Position numbers and translations under genes: made by a program | Source of the DNA: Desulfobulbaceae bacterium UBA5123 | Lineage (GTDB): Bacteria; Desulfobacterota; Desulfobulbia; Desulfobulbales; UBA5123 | Assembly (NCBI GenBank): GCA_002415465.1 | Contig: DHYT01000103.1 | Coordinates: 1 to 29,057 of the forward strand | Length of the DNA stretch: 29,057 nt | Reading direction: 5' to 3' | In this document: piece after piece, positions 17,431 to 24,207 of the stretch | Layout of the letters: each line of letters opens with the position of its first letter | How positions within the stretch are numbered: the first letter of the stretch is position 1 | The notes under the pieces: model-generated | Databases searched by the model: none | What the model was told of the DNA's origin: nothing | What the model saw: the letters and a program-made list of their open reading frames with translations, nothing else

Positions 17431-20400
17431 TTACTTCCCTATCCAGAAATCATCCGGCCCGCTGTCGCTCCAGCCGCGTGACGAGCCGATAAAGCGGATG
17501 GCCGGATCAGCGCCGACCAGATCGGCGGTGCCGCCGCGCGCGCCGCCAACGCCGAACGCACCCAACCGATCCGCCCAGAATGTAACCTTGCCGGTGCCAT
17601 AGTTAATCGGCTTGACTATCCGGTTTACCGGCACCACGGTCGCACTCCCGGCCCGCAGATCGGCTATCTTGTCCGCACCGCAGATCATCACCATGCCGGA
17701 TTCGAAATCCCCGTCCGCGACCTTGCCGCGATCAAATTTCATGGTGATGTAGACCTTGCGGATGGCGTCGCTGCCGAACGCTTCCCCGGTGGCGGTGTTG
17801 GTCAATGCCAGATCGACAATCTCCGAACAGGAAACTATCGCAATCCCGGCCGCTTGCGGATCGGCCTCGGTCATCACCAGCGTCGCGCCGGCGACTATCT
17901 CTCCGGCAACCCCGCCGGCGGGAACGGCAACCGCCGAATTCCCCGAGGTCGTGGTCGTTACGGCAACACCGCCGCGATGGGGGGCGGCGATAAGGCTTGC
18001 CTCGGGTGCATTCAACCCAAGCAGATATTCATACCCCACGGTGGCAAAGTATCCGCTTGCCGCCGACCGTGCCGCACTGGTGTCGGCACGAACAAAGAGA
18101 TCCGCCGCCGCCCCGGCGGCCGGGGACGGAATCGAATAGGTGTAGACGGAACCGCCGCCGGCGGACACCAGCGACGCCGTCACCTCGCTTGCTGAGGCGG
18201 AGGCGCCGGCAAAGGCCTGCACTTCGCCGGCGGCGCCGTTAAAGCCAGGATCGGCGGTAATCGAGAAGGTCACCATGGGCGACGCCCCATCGTCCAGCAC
18301 CGTAAGCCGCGTCACCGCATGCAGCATGATATCCTTGCCGCTCTCGCCGGCCGCGGCGGCGACGACGCCCTCGTGCTCGGCCAGATCATAAATATAGCCC
18401 GGACGCCTTGCCGCCACCTGATACGGCCCGCCGCCGGCGACGAGGGTATCAAAGGCAAGCGAATAGGCGCCGCTTGCCGGATCCGCCAGCACCTGCACCT
18501 GATTCCCGTGACTATCAAGGACGCCGGTATTGTCACCCCGCAGGAGCATGACCCTGGTTTCCGGCCCGACAGGGGCAACCGAACCGGAAATCACCGCCGG
18601 ACTTGCGATGGCGTCCAGGGTTACGACCAGCGGGGTATACAGGTCATCGGTGGCGACAACAACCGGCAGATACCCCGCCTTCCGCACCGCAAATGAATAC
18701 GTCGCGCCGGTGGCGGGCAAGGCCGGCAGGGTTGCGGTGCCGCTCGCATTCGCAACCGCCGAACAAGATTGATCATGTACCGCGGTGACGACTGCGCCTG
18801 TCAAGGCGGTTGCGCCGCTCTTGACCTGCACCGCAATCTGCCGCATCGGCATCACCACCTGCGGCCCGGCAATAACCGAATCGAGCCCCGCCGCGGCCAA
18901 TACCGGATCGGCGATGCGCGCCCGCACCTGGAAGGAGGTGACACCGGCAAGCCCCGGCGTCAGGGTAAGGATATTGACCGCCGCGCTGCTCCCCCCGAGC
19001 GTGCCGAAAACCGGGGCGTTGATGACCTGCCCGTCCTCGGTGAGCAATGTCCAGGCAAAAACACCATCCGCGCCGGTGACCGTATATTCCACGCTGCCGT
19101 CGGTGTCCGCATGGTTGGCGAACTTCGGACTGATCCGCATCGGCACCCTGACATGCAAGAATGCCGGGGCCAGTTCCTGGTCGTAGCGATCCTCAACCTC
19201 CACCGTATAGACGCCGGCGCCGTTGGCGAACAACTCATCAACCGGCACCGTGAAGGTATTGCCGGTGGCGTAATACCACCAGACGGGATTCCCGGCGGCA
19301 TCAAAAACAAACCAGTTGTAAACACCGGAGGAACCCCCCGTCACCTGAAAGACCTCCTCGCCGCCGTCGGCGAGGATGGGGTAGGTGAATACATCTCCCT
19401 CCCGATAATTGCCGGCCTTGAGAATATTGAGAACAACGTCCGGATCAGCGGCAAAAACCGGTTCGACCGTATGCGCGGCCGTTACATTGGCAAAGGTATA
19501 GCTGTTGCCGACTAACTGGCCCCAAACCGAAACGCCGTCAACAAACAGATCCACCAGATGATAGCCGGATTTGGGGGTAACGGTGACGGTCTGTGCGGCG
19601 CCAAAGGGTACCGAGGCCCCAGCGGAAAAGGTCACATCGCCGTCGCTGCTTGGACGTTCCGCGAAGGAAAAGGTGTCGGGAGCAAACTCGGCGTGCACCA
19701 CATGATCGGCCAGGGCAATCAGCTCTATTTCCGGCAACACGATGTCCTGGGCGACCCCGTCCACCGTCACCCGTACCAGATGGCACCCCGTATCCGCCGC
19801 CAACGCGAAAGAGACCTTCTCGCCATGCTCGACACCTATGGAGCCGGCCGGCGAGATGGCGCCGCCCGCACTGGCGGTCGCGGTTATCGTATGCCCCCCG
19901 CCCGAGCCGAAAACAGCCACATCGCCACCGGACAGCGAGGCGACATACAGCCGATCCGAGACCGGGCTCACCGCCACCGCCACCGGGGTGCGCAGAGGAT
20001 TGGCCGCATTGGCGATGATTCCGAGATGGACGCCGGTGCGGTCATACACCTGCACGACATTGTAATAGGTGTCCGTGACATAGACACGGCCGAGGCTGTC
20101 AACCGTCAGACCCATCGGCTTCGCCAGCATACCCACATTTTTCATTTCACCGGCATTGCTGGCATAGGTCAGATACGTTCCTGAAGGCTTGCCGAAACTC
20201 GACTTGTATACGCCGTTCATGGTGAAGATCTGAACCCGGCCGCCCTCGGTGAGGCCGCCGCCCGCCGTTATCACCTGCCGGTCAACCACCAGAATCTCCT
20301 GGGAGACCTCGTTGACGGCGACCCCCATGGGGGAATGGAAAAGTCCGTTGGTACTCCCGGAGCCGCCAAAGGTGAACCGCAAAACCCCGGCGGGGCTGTA

Positions 20401-20856
20401 AACCTTCACCTTGTCGACGGCGTTATCGACAACATAGACCGAGCCCAAGCCGTCTACCGCGATGCTGGCCGGTTTCGCAACCTCACCGTCCCCCCGGCCG
20501 AGGCTGAAGAGAAGGCTCAAATCCGGGCCGAAGACCTTCACGCTGTCGGTTGCATCATTACCGACATAGATCCGGCCGTTGGCGTCGACCGCAACGCTGA
20601 TCGGCCTGCCGAGACCGGTTATTTCGCCAAGGACCGCCCCGGTGCTGCTGTAGACCCTGACCGAATTCTTGACGGAATCCGCCACATACACCTTGTCATC
20701 CCGGTCAAGCGCCACGGACGCTGGCGATGCCGTCGATATGGCACGCAACCACGTATAGGCCGGCATCGTCGCGGCATGAAGCACGCCGACGCTCGCCCAA
20801 ACCGAGCAGAAGAAACCGATGACAGCAACAAGGAGTAATCCTGTTTTACGCTTCAT
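17431..20856 (-). CDS. Exported NHL-repeat beta-propeller protein with C-terminal beta-sandwich domains
   Basis: The start chosen is the ATG at 20856 (1141 residues, GAGG eight bases upstream). It places the signal peptide MKRKTGLLLVAVIGFFCSVW at the N-terminus; the frame also has GTG at 20895 and ATG at 20886. Residues ~35-320 hold six NHL motifs (for example PISVAVDANGRIYVGN, PASIAVDGLGSVYVVD, PMGLTVDSLGRVYVTD), enough for a full six-bladed propeller. Two InlB-like or bacterial-repeat domains follow (~325-470), recognisable by GYHLVDLFVDGVSVWG, then several Ig-like or carboxypeptidase-regulatory-like modules. The C-terminal part contains VTFWADRLGAFGVGG. It has no CxxCH motif. It sits between the 7-haem cytochrome and the TPR-like gene. 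NHL proteins commonly accompany exported multihaem cytochromes, where their role is still unclear. Confidence 0.85.
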   Translation of the reverse strand: MKRKTGLLLVAVIGFFCSVWASVGVLHAATMPAYTWLRAISTASPASVALDRDDKVYVADSVKNSVRVYSSTGAVLGEITGLGRPISVAVDANGRIYVGNDATDSVKVFGPDLSLLFSLGRGDGEVAKPASIAVDGLGSVYVVDNAVDKVKVYSPAGVLRFTFGGSGSTNGLFHSPMGVAVNEVSQEILVVDRQVITAGGGLTEGGRVQIFTMNGVYKSSFGKPSGTYLTYASNAGEMKNVGMLAKPMGLTVDSLGRVYVTDTYYNVVQVYDRTGVHLGIIANAANPLRTPVAVAVSPVSDRLYVASLSGGDVAVFGSGGGHTITATASAGGAISPAGSIGVEHGEKVSFALAADTGCHLVRVTVDGVAQDIVLPEIELIALADHVVHAEFAPDTFSFAERPSSDGDVTFSAGASVPFGAAQTVTVTPKSGYHLVDLFVDGVSVWGQLVGNSYTFANVTAAHTVEPVFAADPDVVLNILKAGNYREGDVFTYPILADGGEEVFQVTGGSSGVYNWFVFDAAGNPVWWYYATGNTFTVPVDELFANGAGVYTVEVEDRYDQELAPAFLHVRVPMRISPKFANHADTDGSVEYTVTGADGVFAWTLLTEDGQVINAPVFGTLGGSSAAVNILTLTPGLAGVTSFQVRARIADPVLAAAGLDSVIAGPQVVMPMRQIAVQVKSGATALTGAVVTAVHDQSCSAVANASGTATLPALPATGATYSFAVRKAGYLPVVVATDDLYTPLVVTLDAIASPAVISGSVAPVGPETRVMLLRGDNTGVLDSHGNQVQVLADPASGAYSLAFDTLVAGGGPYQVAARRPGYIYDLAEHEGVVAAAAGESGKDIMLHAVTRLTVLDDGASPMVTFSITADPGFNGAAGEVQAFAGASASASEVTASLVSAGGGSVYTYSIPSPAAGAAADLFVRADTSAARSAASGYFATVGYEYLLGLNAPEASLIAAPHRGGVAVTTTTSGNSAVAVPAGGVAGEIVAGATLVMTEADPQAAGIAIVSCSEIVDLALTNTATGEAFGSDAIRKVYITMKFDRGKVADGDFESGMVMICGADKIADLRAGSATVVPVNRIVKPINYGTGKVTFWADRLGAFGVGGARGGTADLVGADPAIRFIGSSRGWSDSGPDDFWIGK

Positions 20857-20898
20857 CTTCTCCGCCTCTTCCTGTTCATGCGGCATGTCATTCACAAC

Positions 20899-22014
20899 TC
20901 ACGCACCATCCTTCGCGGAATGACATTTGAAGCAGCCGGTCCCAACCGCCGCCCCCGTGGCGCCGGTTCTTATCGTGTCGCTGTTCCACCGGAGCATGTG
21001 AGGATAAGGACTGCCATGCGCCCGATGGCAGGACAGACACATCACCACATCGCCGGACTTGACAACCGAAAGATCCTCCGGGGCGACGAGTGGAACGGGC
21101 TTGCCCACCGGCACCGACGGATCATACGCCGTGCCGACAATCGCCGCGTACTCACCAGAACTGGGGATCGCATAATCGGTGGGATGTCTGAGCCACGGAT
21201 CGGTTCCGCCGCCGTTATCCTCCCACACCCCCGCAAAACCTGGCGAATGAAAGGCTGCATGGCAACCGGCGCAAAACTTGCCGATGGACTGCGGCGCCTC
21301 GAAATCAGAGCCGGTGCCCTTGTAGTAAACATTATGATCATTCGCGCCGGCGGTATACTCCCAGTCGGCATCCTCAATACCGGCCACCGGCGCACCGCCC
21401 ATGCCGCCATGGTTGGCGGGGGCGCTTAAAAACCGGTACCAGCCGCTGTCGGCCGTTTCCGGGTTCCCATCCCCCGGATCGGTGCCGTGATGTTTCACGC
21501 TGTTATGGCACCCCGTACACCCGTTCCCCGGCGTGTCCACCGCCAACGAGGTGTGGCAGCTGTTCGCGCAACCGGTTGAGCCTGGAGCGGCGGACAAGGT
21601 CAGATCCGCATCGGAAATGCCGAGAACATTATGGCCGTAATTGTCGCCGGCGAACTCCACCCAGTAAAAATTGCCGCCCGCCAAGGGGACCGCGGGCGGC
21701 GTCCCGTTGGAGGTATTAAAGACAATGGGAATGATCGTGCTGCCGTTGGTCACCTTTGTTTCCGCCGTGTCGCTTGAATGGCAGCCGACACAATCATTTC
21801 TCAGCAGATTCCCCACCGGCCCATCCGCATAGACCGGGGCATTGTTCTGGCTGTTATGCATGGTATGGCAATTACTGCAGACACCCTTGACGTTTGCGCA
21901 AGCGTCGTCGGGCACGACAAGGAAGGGAAAAAGAAATACAACCGGGATAATGACAAAATACAAAAGAAGGGAACTACCCATGGACGATTCGATTATATAA
22001 TTTATCGCTAGCAT
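20899..22014 (-). CDS. Exported multihaem c-type cytochrome (six CxxCH plus one CxxxCH)
   Basis: The 371-residue protein has a strongly hydrophobic export or anchor segment (LLLYFVIIPVVFLFPFLVV, residues ~16-34) ending near ACA-NV. Haem sites are CSNCH (46-50), CVGCH (75-79), CANSCH, CTGCH, CAGCH, CLSCH and CFKCH (361-365). The CANSCH site has three residues between the cysteines, a variant known in some c-type cytochromes. Extra histidines (TMHN, KHHG, RAHGS) could be distal ligands. The ATG at 22014 is weakly supported by GAGAG ten bases upstream; the Met at residue 12 (21981) is an alternative with no ribosome site. It is the first gene of the five-gene operon, overlapped or closely followed by the NHL gene. 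A periplasmic or surface electron carrier feeding the giant cytochrome is a plausible inference. Confidence 0.88.
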   Translation of the reverse strand: MLAINYIIESSMGSSLLLYFVIIPVVFLFPFLVVPDDACANVKGVCSNCHTMHNSQNNAPVYADGPVGNLLRNDCVGCHSSDTAETKVTNGSTIIPIVFNTSNGTPPAVPLAGGNFYWVEFAGDNYGHNVLGISDADLTLSAAPGSTGCANSCHTSLAVDTPGNGCTGCHNSVKHHGTDPGDGNPETADSGWYRFLSAPANHGGMGGAPVAGIEDADWEYTAGANDHNVYYKGTGSDFEAPQSIGKFCAGCHAAFHSPGFAGVWEDNGGGTDPWLRHPTDYAIPSSGEYAAIVGTAYDPSVPVGKPVPLVAPEDLSVVKSGDVVMCLSCHRAHGSPYPHMLRWNSDTIRTGATGAAVGTGCFKCHSAKDGA

Positions 22015-22070
22015 AACAAGGAACTCTCGTAAGCCCTCCGGGGTAACAAAACCGCATAATTCCCTACGTT

Positions 22071-22100
22071 ATTATAATCATAAAACAGTAAATAATCCAA
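22071..22100 (-). promoter_or_regulatory. Sigma70-like promoter of the cytochrome/surface operon
   Basis: On the minus strand there is a perfect -10 box TATAAT (22076-22071), 18 bp after a weak -35 TTGGAT (22100-22095). The stretch is strikingly AT-rich for this window. Transcription would start near 22064, leaving a leader of ~50 nt before the ATG at 22014, too short for most riboswitches. Confidence 0.6.
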
Positions 22101-22108
22101 GAATGATT

Positions 22109-22121
22109 CCCCCTTCGGGGG
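22109..22121. repeat. Short UUCG-type hairpin upstream of the operon promoter
   Basis: CCCCCTTCGGGGG forms a very stable 4-5 bp hairpin with a TTCG loop, just upstream of the -35 box of the leftward operon and downstream of the M24 peptidase gene. No T-tract follows on either strand. It may be a processing or mRNA-end hairpin, or a regulatory site. Confidence 0.4.
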
Positions 22122-22137
22122 CCATGGAATGCATCGC

Positions 22138-22157
22138 AAAAACCGGCAAACCGGCCC
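22138..22157 (-). terminator. Weak terminator after the M24 peptidase gene
   Basis: Read leftward, GGCCGG, a short TTTG loop and CCGG with possible G-U extension are followed by TTTTT (22142-22138). The stem is only 4 GC pairs plus wobbles, so termination may be partial, allowing read-through toward the cytochrome operon. Confidence 0.4.
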
Positions 22158-22186
22158 AAAGAGGCGCAACAACGCCGGTCGGCGAC

Positions 22187-23290
22187 CTAGATGTCCAAAA
22201 AGGTGGTATCGCGATTTAGAAGACGATGGCCGTTGTCGGTGACCACGGCCATGTTTTCGAGACGGATTCCGCCCCAGGCGGGCAGATAGACACCGGGCTC
22301 GACGGTGACCACCATGCCTGCCGCAAGCCTGCGGTGGTACCGCTTGTTGAGAGAAGGCGCTTCATGAACGGCCAAACCGACCCCGTGGCCCAGGCCGTGA
22401 CCGAATCGATCGCCGTAACCACCGCCAACGATGATCGTCCGGGCGGCCCGATCCACCTCCCGACCGGTCACCCCGGCCTTGAGCGCGGCCAGCCCGGCAA
22501 GTTGCGCCTTCCTCACCAGCCGGATCAGGCTGACGGTCTTTTCGTCAGGGGTTCCCAGCACCACGGTCCGCGTCATGTCCGAACAATAACCGGCAAGCAC
22601 CAGCCCCATGTCGATGACGACAGGCTCCCCCTCGCGCAGCAACCGCTCCGAGGGCACGGCATGTGGCAAGGCGCCGTTGGGGCCGGAGGCGACCATGGTG
22701 TCAAAACTCGGCCCGGACGCGCCCTTCCGGCGCATGCAATTTTCAATCGCATGCGCCACCTGCCGTTCGCTCATCCCCGGCCGCAGTCCCTGGTGGATCT
22801 CCCGAAAGACCTCTTCGTTGAGCCGCACCGATTGCTCGATCGCCGCCAATTCAGCCGCGTTTTTGCGTACCCGCAGCCTTTCCACCAAATCGGTGAACGG
22901 CACCAGCTCAACCCGCTGCCGGGCAGCCATCTTGGCCAGTTTTTGAAAGGTGGCATGGAGCAGATAATGACTCTCGAAGGCAAGTCGCCGAACCCCGAGC
23001 CTTGGCAACATCGTTTCGAGCAGAGCGAGGAGCCCACGGGGATAGAGGCGCACCTCGAACCCCGTCGCCTCGGCAGCGGCCTGCAGATCAAACCGCGAAT
23101 CGGTAAAGAGAAAGGGATCGCCCGCGGCCGGGATCAGCAACACCCCTGAGCTTTCGTTGATCGAGGTGTCGGCGGCGCGGTAGCCGCTCAAGTACCGCCG
23201 GTTCTGGGGCTGACCGACGAGCAAGGCGTCAAGCTTGCGACGCCGGAGGGTGCGCCGGATCGCGGCGAGGGGGGAATCGGTCTTGGTCAC
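22187..23290 (-). CDS. M24-family metallopeptidase (Xaa-Pro aminopeptidase type)
   Basis: The 367-residue protein hydrolyses, by family, the N-terminal residue before proline in peptides, using two metal ions in the cytoplasm. The N-terminal creatinase-like domain spans ~1-130 and the pita-bread catalytic domain ~135-367. Metal ligands are visible in VIDMGLVLAGYCSDMTRT (two Asp), GHGLGHGVGLAVHE (His), TVEPGVY (Glu) and GIRLENM (Glu). The GTG at 23290 is chosen: AAAGGGG lies seven bases upstream and the length fits the family. The frame extends to 23371, but that would overlap the upstream gene. It is the last gene of a close-packed leftward cluster (19 bp after the 86-residue protein). PepP/PepQ-like annotation is typical; true proline specificity is not shown by sequence alone. 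Confidence 0.9.
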   Translation of the reverse strand: MTKTDSPLAAIRRTLRRRKLDALLVGQPQNRRYLSGYRAADTSINESSGVLLIPAAGDPFLFTDSRFDLQAAAEATGFEVRLYPRGLLALLETMLPRLGVRRLAFESHYLLHATFQKLAKMAARQRVELVPFTDLVERLRVRKNAAELAAIEQSVRLNEEVFREIHQGLRPGMSERQVAHAIENCMRRKGASGPSFDTMVASGPNGALPHAVPSERLLREGEPVVIDMGLVLAGYCSDMTRTVVLGTPDEKTVSLIRLVRKAQLAGLAALKAGVTGREVDRAARTIIVGGGYGDRFGHGLGHGVGLAVHEAPSLNKRYHRRLAAGMVVTVEPGVYLPAWGGIRLENMAVVTDNGHRLLNRDTTFLDI

Positions 23291-23309
23291 AGCAACGCCC
23301 CTTTTGGCA

Positions 23310-23570
23310 CTAATGAAGAAAATGGACAAACACCTTGACCCCGAACCGATGCAATCGGGCGTGCAGGTCACGGATGGAGGTCATCGCATCCACCTGCCCC
23401 AGATCGACCCGATAACGGACCGGCGGTTCAAGGGGGGTGAGGGCGCCAAAACAATACTTGTCATAGCGAACCTCGGCCCCCTCGGCATACCAGTCCTGAA
23501 AACGCTTGGCGATGGTCGGATGGTCGGCGGCGTCTGTTTCGGCAAGATCGAGCAAGATTATGATTTCCAT
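23310..23570 (-). CDS. Small conserved-looking protein of unknown function (86 aa)
   Basis: The protein starts at the ATG at 23570 with GGGGAGG seven bases before it, a good ribosome site. The sequence begins with a hydrophobic strand (MEIIILLDLAE). It contains a mid-region RYDKYCFGALTPLEPPVRYRV and ends VKVFVHFLH, suggesting a small alpha/beta cytosolic domain. I do not recognise it. It sits 36 bp after the 193-residue unknown and 19 bp before the M24 peptidase, so it is part of the cluster. Codon use matches its neighbours, which supports a real gene. Confidence 0.7.
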   Translation of the reverse strand: MEIIILLDLAETDAADHPTIAKRFQDWYAEGAEVRYDKYCFGALTPLEPPVRYRVDLGQVDAMTSIRDLHARLHRFGVKVFVHFLH

Positions 23571-23606
23571 TCCAAGGCCTCCCCAGTCTGCGACATTGAT
23601 TCCATC

Positions 23607-24188
23607 CTACATCGTCAACCGCTTTTGCACCAGTTCCTTGTACTGCACGAGCGCCCGCCCATATTGATTATCGAGCTCTCCCATGGCGCGCTGCCACTCT
23701 TCCTGGTATTTCGGATGCTGCTCCGGCCGGATCTTCATCCCCATCCCGCCCTTCGCCTGCAACTGCCCCAGCTGCTGTGAGAAATAATCCTGCAGCTGCT
23801 GCCGGATCTGATTCCGCTGCCCCAGGTAACGATCAAGCACCGTCTTCAGCTCGCCGAAAACCTGCGTAAGTTCGGCATCGGCGTGTCCCACGGTGAGCAA
23901 CCCGAGCATCGCCCGCTCCGCCTGCTTCTGCTGCGCCTCCTCACGGGGCAGGACGATATTGCGCAGCAAGGCCTGCACCTGCCCCGCAACCAGCGCCCTC
24001 CTTACCGCTTCCGACTGATCGGCGAGGAGACCGGCCAGATCCACCTCCTCGCCGCGCAGGAAGGCGGCGGCAAGGCGCATGCCCTCTTTCTTCTTCTCGT
24101 CGGCCAGCAGTTCGTCCGGGGCGGCGGCGATGTCCATCGCCGCGAGCCGCTCCATGACCTTTTCCATGGTACTCTTTATCTCTGCCAT
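23607..24188 (-). CDS. Helical cytoplasmic protein of unknown function (193 aa)
   Basis: The start is the ATG at 24188, preceded by GAGGG seven bases away. The longer frame to 24308 would run into the aldolase gene and encodes proline/arginine-rich nonsense. The protein is almost all alpha-helical, charged and rich in Gln, Leu and Ala, with coiled-coil-like stretches (REEAQQKQAERAMLGL; QRNQIRQQLQDYFSQQLGQ). It ends with PKYQEEWQRAMGELDNQYG. No signal peptide, membrane segment or catalytic motif is seen. It starts 19 bp after the aldolase/SDR stop. I do not recognise the family; the tail could bind a partner through its helices. Confidence 0.7.
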   Translation of the reverse strand: MAEIKSTMEKVMERLAAMDIAAAPDELLADEKKKEGMRLAAAFLRGEEVDLAGLLADQSEAVRRALVAGQVQALLRNIVLPREEAQQKQAERAMLGLLTVGHADAELTQVFGELKTVLDRYLGQRNQIRQQLQDYFSQQLGQLQAKGGMGMKIRPEQHPKYQEEWQRAMGELDNQYGRALVQYKELVQKRLTM

Positions 24189-24207
24189 ATCTCGTCCCTC
24201 AAATGAA

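Noticed and set aside
22015..22064. A c-di-GMP riboswitch in the cytochrome operon leader
   Set aside because: GTTACCCC superficially recalls part of a GEMM motif, but the leader is only ~50 nt and the other conserved segments are missing.
22187..23371. Longer start of the M24 peptidase at 23371
   Set aside because: It would overlap the 86-residue gene by ~60 bp and add a non-family N-terminus; the GTG at 23290 has a good ribosome site.
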